A program made the position numbers and the translations under genes. 64,000 nucleotides of DNA from Pelecanus crispus (lineage: Eukaryota > Chordata > Aves > Pelecaniformes > Pelecanidae), in NCBI RefSeq assembly GCF_030463565.1, contig NC_134652.1:19693397-19757396 (forward strand), written 5' to 3'. How positions within the stretch are numbered: the stretch's first letter is position 1; each line of letters opens with the position of its first letter. Under the pieces are notes generated by a model. It made no database searches. It was not told where the DNA came from and worked only from the letters and a program-made list of their open reading frames with translations. Shown here in pieces: positions 24,081-38,100 of this stretch.

Positions 24081-27000
24081 TTTTGAAATCCATTGTAGAC
24101 AGTGAGTGAGCCCTGGTTCTCCCTTACGCTCCCCTGCCCTTCTGAAAACTTCCCTAAGTTCAGTGCACACAAGACAAACCCTCGCCTCCCCCATCCTTTG
24201 AACCCTAGATGCACTGTTTTGGAGTTCTGGGCTTTTTCTTGCTTTTAATAAGGGAGTGAATTCATGTGAAGGCCGAGTACTATGCTATCAGAAACACTCA
24301 TTCTTCCTAGCGAAAAGCAAGAAAGGGCCAGTGAGACAGCAGCATTCAGGGAAGTAGTTTTGTAGGACCCTGTGCTAGCCTTATTGCTTCTTGAGAAACA
24401 TCTTTCTGGGTAGTTCTCTGAAGAATTCATTATTCTACCCAGTGACTTGAATTTATCCCATAGAAACCAGATATATTTAGAAAAAGTTGCAGTCAAAACC
24501 ATACGATGCCATCACTGATTTGTGCGCAGAGCAGCAACAAGTGAGCAATAAAGTTAAAAAGTAATGAGAGGTCTAGCAGATGGGCAAAGCACCAAAATAA
24601 ACATTCTGATAAAAACACAGATTCAGCAAACCACCAAACCCAACATGCTCTTGGGAGTTTGGCTTTATTTGGATTAAGTAAGTAAATTTGCTAAGAATGT
24701 TGTCAAACTATTATAATACTAAGGCACAGAACACGACCAAGGACAGTTCAACATAATCGGGCTATCAGAATATCAGGATACCAGAGAGAGAAAGGAGATC
24801 TTATTGTAGCTCAGTTACACTTTGCCCCATCATGCAAGCTTAAAAATCGCTCTAGAAGAGCTGCCCTTTCCCACAATCTGTGTCACTAAAACTAGATGCA
24901 GCAATGGTATTTGTGCACCCAGAGCCCTCAGCTGCTGTTCCTCACATCGTGCCTTCACATTTTATATGAAGTCGCTTTCATTTCAGGAAACTTGGCTCAA
25001 AATTGGGAAAAAAGTACAGTAATGCAAGTGTATAAAATACTGTGTTGTCTTAATGGGACATGGCAACTTGGCAAGTAAGTTCTCATTAGCAAGGTTTTTG
25101 GTCAACTTGGTTCCAGTTTTCTGCTGCAGGATAGGAAGTGTTAGATAAATAATACTTTTGTTTTGGGGAATGTGCCCTCATTATAACTGGGGAATTCAGT
25201 GCCATTCCTGCTAGTGGCTTGGGTGCAGAATCTGAAACTCAGTTGCTCCCTTATTTCCCATACCCCAGCTTTGAACCTGCTCACAGATGAAAGAAGTGGG
25301 TAACCCCTCCTTTTGATCAGAAAATGACAGTCACAGGCTCTACTCTGATAATAAACAATGATTTTAAGTGGGCAACACTGCTGCACAATCCATTGCAATC
25401 TGCAAATGAAATAGAAGGATTTTCAGCAGCATGGTTTTCTTGTATATACAGCCTGTGTACAGAACTAACATTTAAGTATATCTTTTTGGGTTAAGAACAT
25501 CTGAAAATAGTCTCCAACTGCAATTACAACTCATGGATGGCAGATGTATTTCCAGAGATAATCATCTGTTCTCGGCAGAAAAATGAGACTTACATGGCCA
25601 AAGACCAAGATCAAATTTTAAACACACTTTTGGAGACATCGTTTCTAGGATGATGGTTTCTCAACAGCTCTAAGTTAATCCACATGCAAGGTGCCACCAA
25701 AGAATTCACCCTGCCCTCCTTCTTCGCCTGTATGCTTCCTTCCTTCTCTTGGGCCTGTGTGACCAGACAGGGATAGGAGCAGGACACTCAGCCAGCTGCA
25801 AAACAGACTCATTCTTTGCTGGATTCAATCTGCAGCAGTCCAGGCTGGGATAATCCCAGACCAACAGTCTTAGTTACAAAAGTGCTTTCGAACCATGTAC
25901 AATTCAAATACTTCTTTACTGCTGTAAATATATACTTTGGTTTATATTGCAGCAGCAGCTCAGGACGGGAGCTCCAGTGCGCTGACCACACAACCATGCG
26001 TGGTCCCTTTTGCCTACAGCTTGCACCTGAAGCCCTGCACCCGCTGACGGACTCTTGGCCTTGCGCAGAAACCCTTTGCATGACTGGGAGCAGGGCTGAA
26101 AGGACCTGTCTATATGCTTCCATCTGTAACGTCTGGGCCTGAGCAAGCTTTCCAGGATTAATGCTCAGGATGAATAGACAGTTATAAAAAAAAAAAAAAA
26201 AAAAAAAAATGGCAGGCAACTCTTATGAGCAGCTTTAATCAGAAACAAAAGCTGAATACTGTACGAATGGAGAAACTTTGGTCATGGGAGACTGTATAGC
26301 GGTTTTCTCAAATAAATGTTTGTTGGCTATGACTGCCTCAGTCTATCAAATCATTATTTTCTAAATTAAGAGGGATTTATATAAACAGAGTGTAGTCTCT
26401 AAGGTGCTGTTTATGGTCTGTCTGGTATAAATATTTATGATCATTCTAAAATTAGTGATTTTTCTAAAGCGTGCTTTTGTTTAATATAGCTCATGACAGT
26501 TTCTATGGTAAATACGCAGGTTTGCTTTTTAAGAGAGAAACAGAGGCAACATAGAAATCCACTGTAAACAGTGCTACAATGGTGGCTAATCAACAGAGAG
26601 TTGTTCTCATTTAATACTAAGCCTGCTTAAGCACAGTCTATTCACATTCATCCATAACTGGGAAAACTTCATCTGGGATATGGTAAGTGCTCCACAATGC
26701 TTGGAGAAACAATAAACTTCCATGTGACATATTCTAGTTAAAGAGCTGCTGTTATGGCATAACTGTGTGAAAATACAGATAAAAAAACTAAATAATACAT
26801 TTATATGCAAACAGTTTTCCTGCATGGAACCTTCTTTAGGCTGAGTAATCAGCTCCATCTGTCTGTTAAAAAAATAAAATAATAATAAAAAAAAATCTTA
26901 AAATTAATCATTCTGTGATGTGATGATTACAATTTTTAGGACTTGGTTTAATGTTAAGAGGAGTGCTGGCAGGATAGGTGCTTCTGCAGCCGCAATTGTT

Positions 27001-30000
27001 GGGATTTTCCCTGGGCATTCTCAGTTCCGGCAGTCCAGGGTCCTGGCATCAGCATTATGGGGATAAAACAAAGCAGATACTCCATTTCCCTCAGAATTAA
27101 AAAGTTTCCATGTAGTATGTCCACAGAATATACTCCAGCAAACACCCCCTTGACACAGGCTCTTTCCTTCCAGCTGTACATACTATACTTTGCTCCTCAG
27201 GTCTTTTTCATGACCATGTAATGCAGAAGGAACAGTAGCAGCTCTCTTAACAGGGACGAGAGGGACACAGGTTTTTCCCTGAAGGATTTTGAAATATGGA
27301 GTTCATTTTGCATCTCCGTCTGCTTTAACACATTGCTGCTCTGTGCAGTTCTGGATCTTTCTGAATTTTCTTTTTGGATAGCAGCCCACACTATTTAGCA
27401 GGCTGTAGGCTGGCTGAAATGATGGTCTGTCCTTAATAACTGCTCAGGTCAGAACATTTAAAAGCACCGTAGTTTGGTTTTCTTTCTAGTCTGTTTTTAA
27501 ATGCCTTGGTAAAAACACACTCTGAATACTCTGACAACAATAGCTTACATGTCCTTACGTACAGATCTAAAGGTACACCTAAATATCTATCAAAACCCAG
27601 AAATACAGAATTTGCTGCCATATGTACGTGGCACTTGCAGACTGTACGATTCAGCACTTGTGTGGTAAAATTATATTGAAATTTCACCTGTCTCTGCTGT
27701 TCAAGTGTCACCTATGTGTAAATACACCATTTGTAGGCTCATACATCACTGTTTGAAAAACAGGCCCTTCTTTATTCTCTGTTCATTATCCATACATTCA
27801 TCAAGCACCCTGTATTTATTTGAAAGTATATATAACTATTGACAAGCTGTGGTGGGTAGGATGCTTCCAGGTAACATAAGCATTGTAGTTTCTACTGCCA
27901 AAGTCAACAGCCATATCTCAAATGTGCTGAGAAGCAGCTGTTACCATTGACTGTACAGTACCGGGTTAGGGTTTCAGTTCGCTGCAATAGAGAACATACC
28001 TTGCTCTAACGTTCAGCCGTGGCCGGAGTGCCTGCTTCTTAAAAAGTAATCCAGGATTGCTAAAATTAGTCGTGCAAATTTTTTTCTTGTCTTTCAGCCT
28101 GGTGGATTTTTTTTTTTCCAAAAATAAATTACTGTTGGCATTTTCATTCTTACCTTCATCACATTAGCAACTGAAAAGTAGCGATAGATTGTAACTTTGC
28201 TTGAAATTTTACTGATGACATGTACAATTGGTTTTCACAAGTCCATTTCTTTGTACTTTTCTCATTATTGCTGAATAAATTTTGTTCCAGGATGTTTGGA
28301 AAGACTGACAGATGTTTGCCAAACTGTCTGTAACAGACTATGAAATTAGTTGTGAGCTTTGCTGGAGTCATGAGAAAAGTTTATCTTTAATTACAATTCA
28401 AACATTGTAAATCGGATTATTTGACTATAAATAAAACACCTCACAGCTTCCCAGTCTGATCTCAGCAACTGACCATTTCTCCCGAAGCCAAATGAATCAC
28501 TTATGTTTCACGTAATTGAGATTCATCCTGGGCCATATTCTGCAGATAGCAATTACTAGATCATATGCAGAAAGTTGCTGAGCTTATGGAAGCTCGGCTA
28601 CAAAATGAATTCCCGCTCCAACCACCCTGTATTCTCTTTGCAGCTAGTGGATCTAGTCCAGGCTTTTTTATCCATGTGTGCTGCTGCAATACCATGCTGG
28701 ACTGACTCTGGCCAGAAAGAACATTGTATTCTGCTCCCTTCCTCCTCTGGCAGACTCTGTGTGGACACAGCTAACTCAGTCCACCCTGTGCTAACTTGCT
28801 GGTTTTTTCATGCTGCCTTTTCCCTTCCTTGCCTTCCTTTTTAAAGCCCTTTCTCCTTTGAACAACATCCGTACAGTTTTCAAGTCTTTCTGATTATACT
28901 CATCTTCATCTCTTTTCCCTCTGATCTCTTGCAGTTTTTCTGTTGCCACGAGCTGCATTTCCAACGTTTCTCTCTCTTGGCTTGTTAGCAAGCCCTGTCA
29001 AGATTCGCTGTTGCCACTGTGCTGCTGCTCAGCTCGTTCTGCAAAGGCTACTTGTTATTATGTGGATATTAGTCAGCCCTGGAGAGAAGGGCTGCATTGT
29101 GCAACGGGTGAGGTTGAACCCTGACCAAATAAATCAAGCTCCATTTTGCTTCCTTTCAGAGATCAATTTATTTTGCTGCAGCCCGCAGCAGAACTAAAAG
29201 AATTCAGCCTCAAGGCTATCGGAAGACGTGGAGATTTCTGGAGTTTGTATGCATAAGCTGGCTCAGATTCCTTTCTTAAAATGGGTCAAACATCAGGAAA
29301 CCTCTTACGAACAGCAGCAAAAAATTATGCAAGTACAGAGAAGCCCAGCTGAGAATTTTTTAACTTTTACTGGTTTGACTAGAGGATTGACTGTTGCCCA
29401 GCACCTTGAGAAATGGCTGGAACTGACAGCAGAATTGAAATCTCCCTTCTGGGACATCACAGAAGAAACTGTGAAAGAAAAACCTAGCAGCTACACAGGG
29501 AGGTGATAAAAAGACACATAAGTTATTCAGGCTTGAACAAAACACTATTGTTTTTGGAGATCAGCTCTCGCACCTGGTCATGTTCAGTTACTACCATTGA
29601 ACGAACCCCGATGCTGTGCACCACCCCTTTGCCATTCTTTCATTTTATCCCTGTTACGGAGTATCAGTGGGGAGGTTACCTAGGGAAATTATTTATCAGT
29701 GATTCTGCAGGCTCTGAGGAAAAAAAATCAGGGAGGTAAGATGAAGAATATTGAGAATATTGAGCATCTCCTAAGAGCACTAAGGACTTCTGCCCTGGTT
29801 CAAGGCCTGAACCATAAGAGCTGAAACATCCTTCCCTGTTACTGCACTACTTTCCTTACCTTCTGAGTTGCCATCCTTCCAATACTAGCATGTAAAGCGA
29901 TAGTTTATGGTACTTCTTGCATGCCTGGGTAAAACCTAGCTGCAAGAGCCGCCCTGGTAAGTTGTGGAACCAGCCCTGCAGTCTAAGAGAAACTCCTCTT

Positions 30001-31804
30001 GCTAAGCTGAGTTTCTAATTGAAGTACATCACGTCTGACAGTAAGGGCTTTCCTGACAGCTGCCTAAATGAGCAGCATTGCAGCACTTTCTATTGGGCTT
30101 TATAATGACTTCCACAAAGGTTTCCATTCCTTCATTTGCTCAAGATACAGTGACCACCACAGAAACACGTCTCACACTGCTGCTTTCAGGAGGGGAGAAA
30201 GAGTTGCCCCTTTCCTAACCTTCAGATTCTGCTGTGGAACGAAAACCAAGGCACCAGCTACACAGCACCAGCCCAAATCCCAGCGAGCAGGCTCCCGAGC
30301 TGCCAGTGGATCCTCCTTGGCATGAAGGAAACATAGGGAGAGCAAAGCCCCTGGACTTGGGGAACAGAGATCAGAGTCTCACTCGAGTTTGTAGAAGGGC
30401 TGGAAACAGTATCAGCCCGCTATTTACATGTGAGAGTGACTCCTACCTGTAAAATCTGCCTTTCATTCATGTCTGAATCAAAATATCGAGCATTTTTGGA
30501 ACTGAATATCCTTTTTGTTGTTACTGCAGGTAGCATAAGAGACCATACGCAACTCATGCAATTTTTTTTCAGCTAAGACCTGCCAGCTTTGCTCAGCTGT
30601 GAACTCCTGTGGACTCTCTTCTCTCTGTTTGACAATAATTCACTCCTACACACTTCCTCTCAAGCTACAAGATCCTTTTCCCACATGACCGTTGTAAGCA
30701 TATCCATGCCATGCAGCAATATATATAGGAACAGAGTACTGAGAGGAAGCACTGGACCCTGCTGCTGCCTCCTGCAATAGAAAGAATGTGATCACATGGA
30801 GGTCATCTACTTACTCAGATCTGGTGTCAGAAGGATAATTCGTGTCCTCTCTGCAGAAGTAAAAATAAATAGGGTTCAGGCTGAGTTCAACAACCTGAGG
30901 TTACATATCAGCAGCTCACAGTTTTCCTGGGAGATGAGGCACTTTTCGAGTTCCCGCTAACAGGCAGGCAGTCAGAGAAAAGCGCAGTGCATGGATGAAG
31001 GGTCACGGTGCTCACCCTGATGTGACTCATACCTTTTGGTCGTGACTTTAGTGGGCTTTTGTGAGCCATGACTACAACATCTTTTACCAGGATTGCCTTG
31101 AGTCACTGGCCTGTCTATTTAAGATCTATAGATCTGTGGAACCCAAGCAAGTTTATAGAATAGGCTGTTCCTGTTCAGGCACTGCGTTATGAATTGTAAA
31201 GTGCAACTGTGGGTAGATTGTCAATTAATTTCTCTCTTTTGAATAACAAAACTGTATTAATAAGTAGTAACCATCCCTTTGCCAGACCTTGCAAGTAAAA
31301 TCTACTCTCAGTGTAGAAATACCAAATGAGAGTAGTAAACAACTGCAAATTACTATGAACTTCCAAATCCCTGACCAAATTAGGTCATCCAAACAGTGTC
31401 CCTTCTTCCTCTGCCTCTTCTCCATTCCCACTCTTCTCCCTTGTTACACTGTGTAGGAACACAGATTTCAGAGCAAGAACAAAAGCAAGTTCGCTATGGT
31501 CCTCCACTCAAACCACTTTAGCAAATCTCAAACACAGAAACAATTTAAATTTATGTATGACAATTTACCATGAAGACAGAGAGCTGTCAAACTGTAAAGC
31601 AGCCAATCCACCACTACAATTCAATCTGCATAAGCTGAATGATTAACGTACATTTGCAAATGGGAATGAATTTGTCCAAAATGGCAGTAGTCACTGAAGG
31701 GGGAAGAAGCAGATTCTAAAAAGAATTTGAGATGACAGGGAGTAATTAATTGAACATTGTATCATTGTTTATAAATACCTGATGGTTGTGGTGAGGAGTA
31801 AAGA
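24081..31804. other. Intergenic, no gene recognised
   Basis: No exon or RNA gene is recognised. There is a 24-base poly(A) at 26186-26209. The longest frame (25809-26219, minus strand, 136 codons) begins in that poly(A) region as a poly-Phe stretch and is not credible. Some A/T-rich stretches (for example 26340-26520 and 28380-28600) have the texture of conserved non-coding sequence, but this cannot be judged without alignment. Confidence 0.45.
26186..26209. repeat. Poly(A) run of 24
   Basis: Twenty-four consecutive A bases. It could be a retroposition tail, but the preceding sequence matches no family I recognise. Confidence 0.9.
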
Positions 31805-32106
31805 AGAATGAGCCAGACTCTTCTCTGCAGTGACAGGACTGTGACGGGACAAGAGGCAATGGGGCAAAACCTGGAACAGAGGAAATTCCCATTAAACATC
31901 AGAAAAAACTTTTTCACTGTGGGGCAGTCGAACACTGGAACAGGTCACCCAGAGAGGTTTTGCCATCTCCATCCTTGGAGATATTCAAAGCTGGACTGGG
32001 CAGAGCCGGAGGCAACTGGCTGTAGGTGGCCCTGCTTGGAGCAAGGGGCTTGGACAAGATGACCTCCAGAGGTCCCTGCCAACATCCACCTCTGTGATTC
32101 CGTGAG
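31805..32106 (+). mobile_element. CR1 LINE 3' fragment
   Basis: This is a typical CR1 3' region: GAGCCAGACTCTTCTCTGCA, GACAAGAGGCAATGGGGCAA, CATCAGAAAAAACTTTTTCA, CTGTAGGTGGCCCTGCTTGG, GACCTCCAGAGGTCCCTGCC and an ending TCTGTGATTCCGTGA. It is 5'-truncated with no reverse-transcriptase sequence, and has accumulated substitutions and small gaps. Confidence 0.9.
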
Positions 32107-35100
32107 AAGTTGACTGGGGCTTTTCAGTACCTACATGGAGATTGCAAATATGAGAATAGAAGGACCAGAAACTTACTCATGTGACAAGATTCAAGAACTA
32201 GAAGCTGATACCGAATGATTTAAGTAAACTGCAAAGTTTTGACTGTCTGACTTCCTGGAGCAGTTTGCTAAGGACTATGGTGGGTACTCCAGCAATGCCA
32301 ATTCTCAAATCGAATTAGACATTATTCTAAACACCACCATTTTATTTGACTGGGGACTAATTCAGTAAAATCTCTGGTCTAATCTGTAATGTGTTTATAT
32401 TAGATTCTTTTTAATAATGATCTTTTTGTTAATGTACTGTTCTACATAAAGCATATTCTTGTACTTTATAAAAGCACATTGCTGAATGGGGCTTATGTTC
32501 CAGTGAATGTAAGTATCTTGGTGCATCTTTTAGCTCATGACTTTCATTACATTCTTTTGGCCTCAGAAAACTGAAAAAATACAAAATATATTTTTTGCAT
32601 AGCATTGTCACCATGTAGGAAAAACCTACAATGAGAAGACCAGCTGATGTATCTTTTTAACTCCATAAATGTGTCTTTGAAGAAATAAAAATATCTTTGA
32701 AAAAGAAAATATAGCACAAGAGAGTCCTGTACAATCCATATTTCTCCCTGGGGTGCCCTGCAGTACCGCTCTTCACAGGGAAAAAGGTATTGGTGCATAT
32801 TTTAGGCTGTGCTTTTAAGAAGTTTTTAAGAATGAAGAAATCTCCTAAAGTACAGCTGTAATCGTGATGCCAAACTTCAGTAATACTTGTAAATTTATGG
32901 AAAATGTTGCCACCTCCTTCTGACTACAGAGGATGATCAGGTGTCATGGGCACAGAACTGAAGCTTACAAAGATCTTTTGAATTTTAAGCTAGCTTGAAA
33001 CACGAGGGCATGTGCATCTGAGCGGCACATTTTCTGGTTTGCTGTGTCACTGGGACAGCAGTCAGCGTACGTAGCGTGTTGCACATGAACAGGGTGCCTT
33101 AAGAGGCCTGCTTCGGTTCAATGTTTATTTTGTAGACTGTACATCGGTCATGTCTATGCAGCCTCTTCATCCATCCGTAGCGTGCTGCAAGCATTCAGGT
33201 TACGGCACCTAGTTTGCTGCGTGTCCTGCTTCTGTGAAACGCAGAATATCCTTCCCATCCCTCCCTTTGACTCTGGCAATTTTTAGAAGTGAAGGTGGTG
33301 CGGCTTGTCAGCATCTTTTGCGGGATACCTGGGTAGCGACAGCCTGGGCTCCACGCTGGCATGCGGCAGACCGAGAGCGAGTTGCGGGCTGTTTGTCGCA
33401 GCCTTCTGTCAGGCAGCCAGACCAAATCCCTTTAGACACAAAGAGGACATTTTTAGAATAGCTAACGTTCAATCAGCGACAGGCTGGACAGAGTGATGTG
33501 TTTCAGAAAATTGCTTCTCAGGAAGGAAGACTGGAGATACCAGGGAAAAACGATTCTCAGCTTTACAGGGCCACGTTAAATATGTGCTAAATCTTTCCAA
33601 AAAGAAAAGAAGTAAAACTAAGTTGGCTAAAACCACCAAGTATGTTTGGAAATCTTAGACTTGAGCTGAGGTGTCCCTCATGTGAAAAGAATAAAAAGGA
33701 ACTTGTTCCCTCTGGTATATCATTCCTTTCTAGAGACGGGGAAGATGATGTTTATAATGTACATGATTCCAGCCTTCCACCCTAATCGATGTGGCCAGAG
33801 ACCTGCCCCCAGATGGGACTGCATGGCAGATCCACCACCCCACAGAAGCAAACCTCTGCATTACTAATGCTTGGGGGCTCCCTGGAACAGACCTTGGAAT
33901 AGTCAAGAATCAGGGCTCAGAAATGACCAGTGCATCTTCCCAGCCTCTCCCTCAACCTTTCACTTAACTTTCATTAACAGAAAACCAAACAAAAATATCA
34001 CACACACACACACAGAGGAATATAAAGAACATTTTTCACTGTTGCAATTGCAATGAAAGTCTCAGGTCCCCTCTTCCCCACCCCCAGACTCCCCAGCTCC
34101 CAAGCAAAAGTAACTGGGGAGGCTGCAGAAACCCTGGCGTGAGAGTGCAGAAAGGGTACAACTCACTCTCTCACATAAGCAAATTTCTAAATACCCAGTG
34201 AGGGTAAATTAAATGCCAACATTATTTGCTGGGACTGGTGCTTTGTTTATGTGATTCACCCACAAAGTTCATTTTGTAAAAGAAGTGCAAACAAGCACCG
34301 CCATTTCTTTTTTTCAATCCGAGTCAGACGACTGGCAGAGGTCTGTACCAGCTTCTCAGGCTGCCAAACAGTGGGTTTCCTACCCAACACAGAGTTAAAA
34401 GAGTAGTTCACAACTTGTGGAAAAGAACTTTTTTTTTTTCCCCCCATTCCTCCCATTTATGGGCAAATAGAAGAAAAGTAAAAAACATTGCTAACTTTTA
34501 AAGTTTGCTGATTTTCTAAAATGCACCACCATAATGCTTAGCTAGCAATGAAGAAAAAATTCTTACAATCCATTAAAGATGAAACCATTCCATTTTTTTT
34601 TTTTTTTTTACTAAAAAAGCTGCATTCAAAACCCAGGGGAGTGGAACTTTCTTGATCAGCCTCCATGTGTTTACTAACAGACAGATGTCTAAAAATATGT
34701 ATTTATCAATCACAGGTTACCCAAGTTTAATAATTAGTTAAAATTTAACAGTCATCTTCTAACTTGTGTGGCTGCAGACTTGAAGCCATGCCCAAAATAA
34801 AGTAGGAGTTCTCTGTGGGACTAACCTGATTTGAGCATGGTTAGAGGGTAACCTCTGAAGGACTGCCAAGACAAATGATCCTTCTTGATAACGTCTGCCT
34901 TGAGCGTGGTGAAATGTCTCTTGGATCTGATTCACTAAACGTTTCTGTCCTCTTTGAGCACATTTCAAGTTAAAAAAAAAAAGAATCACAGAATTTTAGT
35001 GAAAAGTTTACCCTAATGGTGAGTCTAGATTGTTGACCTAAAATGAGGATTGCCCAAGCCCTTTTTACGTTTTACTAAATAAAGATATTTACTCTAGCGT

Positions 35101-38100
35101 GATGTTAATTAATAACTGTCTGATGGGCTAATTTGGAGACCTCAGGATGGGACTGAACAATCAAAAGCAGAGTCTTTTCTCATTTAGTCTGCATTTGCTG
35201 CCAAAATCAGTCTCTGCTTCAGCTCTCTTATGATGAATTTAGAGCGATGAAGGTTGTTTGCAAAAATAGTTAGATTTGTTTGCCTGGAGCTGGGATGTAA
35301 AGGCACGGGTATTTTCATTCCCCCTTCTTCTCCTTCCTTCCCCAATACAATAGTACCATTTTTTAGGTTTGCAGCTTATGCTGAATGTACCACAGAGTCC
35401 AGAGGTAGACAGCTACAAAAATGCAATAGTGAATTTTAGTCCACACTGAGCTTTAAATGTCTGGCTTAGATAGTACTTTGTCAAATGGGCGCCTGAATGT
35501 GCACTGTACATACCTTTCTTTGCAGCTGGGAAGGCGAAGGGAGACACTAGGTACATCTTTTCAGTCCATTTTTCGCAGTGTAGTTTGTGCCAGTGCACAG
35601 ATTTGAGAAGGTTGCATCTGGAAGCCCAGGCCAACCATTGCCCTTCATTTGCAGCAGGATTTCCTAGACTTCTGAAGGTTGCTCCTCCCGCTTCAGGAAA
35701 AGGAGCAAGGTCCTGGCACTTGGCAGTTTTGCTGCGTGCTGCTGAAGCCCTGCATGCTTCCTCCCCATCCCCGGCCCACCTTGGATAACCCCGAGGCATG
35801 GCACCACTAGTTTGTTCTTTGTTTTTTCAAAAAAACCACCTCAGATTGTCCTTTCAAAAAATGGAAACCCCTGACAGTTTCTCTTTAATGCCAATATTTT
35901 AAGAGGTTACTTGTTACCAGTGTTAACATTAGTATTCACCCCATCTGTATACCTTGCGTACGACACAGAGTTCTCCTGCTATCCTATTAGTAAAGTCTTA
36001 TCACATTTAAATCCAATTATCAGTAATTCAAAAGACAGCCAGCAGTGGATAGCTTTTGTATGCCTTTAGAGGCTGGAGTATAAGTATCACAGGCTCAACT
36101 CTGTTTCTTTTTATGATAATTAAGTGCTAACTTCATTCCCAGATCTGAAGGGATGAACCCTCCCTTCTGGCTCAGGTACAGGGCCCCTAGGCATCACCAA
36201 AATGTTACAGGGATCTCTGAAGCCCTGCAGTGAATTTCAGCCTCTGCTCTCTGTTGGAGATGCCACAAAGCAAACTTCCAGCAGACTGAAGAACCTCTGC
36301 TTTCTGTAAAACGGTCCCTAAGCGCCAAAGCGTGTCAGCACAAACATAGTGCTTCAGTTCCATCTGCCCTGTTCAGTAGCACATGCAAACTTGGATTTTG
36401 TGATATGACACTTAAACAACTAATGTAGGCATGCGAGGAAATAGTAATAAAGCCATAAGCCTTTGTTGTGGTTGCATTAATGTTACTGCAGCAGAAAGCA
36501 GAGATGACTTTTCTGGTCATGGGAGAAATACAACTCTTGACAAAATTGTGTGCCATATATGAACAACATGCAATGCTTATGAAACGTGAGATTCTTCTTT
36601 TTCTCAGTATGCCTTAGAACACATTCTCCCGCTAATGTTTTCCAGAAATATACAGCACAACCCTGCTGCAGTTTAATAAGCCATTCCTTTGCTCTGTGCT
36701 TTTTGTATTTCAACACACTTTCCTAGATGCCACTGTCAGCTGAAAGAGGTGGGCTGTTTCTACATTTAGCAAACAAAAATGTAAACACTCTGGAGTTTAA
36801 CAAACTAAAACCATGTCATGAACTAGAGGTCTTCCCTTCCTCTCCTGCCTCCCCAAGCAAGCATTTCAGTTGGCCTCTAAGCAAGTATTTAAACTTCTTT
36901 AAAGGCAACATTGCTAAAAATTAAATCAAAGTGGCTTTCATTCCATCTTCATACCTACTAGCTATTAAATATGAAAATATCCTGGGACTCATTAACTGAC
37001 AGGCAGTCCTATTGTCATTTCAGTCCCACAAGAATCTGTTTAGTTTTTACAATGTCAAAGAACAGGAAAAAAAAAGAAAGATTTTGTTTAGCAAAAACAT
37101 GTGTAGTTTAAAACGTTCATAGCAAATGTAGGAAAATATATAATCCTCACGGATGATATATTAAAATTATTTTGCTAAAAGCCATGAGGTCAGGTGGCCG
37201 GAGTTTTCCAGAAAGCTGGTACATGAACAAATAGAGCACTTTCTGGGTACAGAAAACACAGACTCACCTGCAAACAGCTGAAGTGCTGCCTGGCGTTCAT
37301 ACAACCCTGTTCACGTGGTGCAACCACGCAGGTCTCGTCCACCAACGCTGCAACTGAAGCCAACCCCAGGTGGTTACGCTACATAGTAAGTTTTCACTTA
37401 TGTTTTACCAATGAATATTTATATCCCAGAGTTACACAGATGTGATATGAACTCAGACACAGAGAGGATCCACACCACCACAAACACAAAACACAGAAGC
37501 TAAGAGTGATACAGCTCTTCCAAATGCAACCCGTCAATGCACCCTCGAATTTTGAAGGATGCCAGTCAGAATGTCTCTGTTGACTCTGGGTTTGATCAGA
37601 GCTGTCAGTCCTCCTGGTGAAGTGAACAGAGGCAGCTGTTTGCCATGCAAGAGCAAATGCCTCACCCAATGCTTCCTGAAGTGTTAGGAATAAGAAAACT
37701 GTATGAAGTGGTTTTGTTTCAGTGGCCAAAATCCTCATTCTGCATAATTTGTATGGCTAGAAATTACTGTGTCTTATTCCGCTAGCGGACTAATGCAGCT
37801 CTGGCTAGGATTAATTGACTGTGTTGAAAAGACAACATGTTGATAAGGCTTATGTTATCTTATTGAGCTATTTTGTATACTTTAATGTGAGGTAAATGGA
37901 TATTGCTGAAAGAAAGGAAAAGACAAAGCTCAGGCAAATGTTCAGCCATTTCAGGCAAAGCAAAGCCAGCTGGGAGTACCTATGCCGTACCTTTGGTATC
38001 AAAATCTCCTCGCTTTCAGCAGGAGGATAAATCTGATTCTGGGCCGAGCCAACCTGCCCACATATCACTTCTGGTTCATGGTGTCTCTCTTTCCTTTCCC

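Noticed and set aside
25809-26219. 136-codon minus-strand frame
   Set aside because: It starts in a poly(A)/poly(T) tract (poly-Phe) and has no recognisable similarity.
35413-35799. 128-codon minus-strand frame
   Set aside because: No recognisable homology, no splice-site or promoter context; length is expected by chance in 64 kb.
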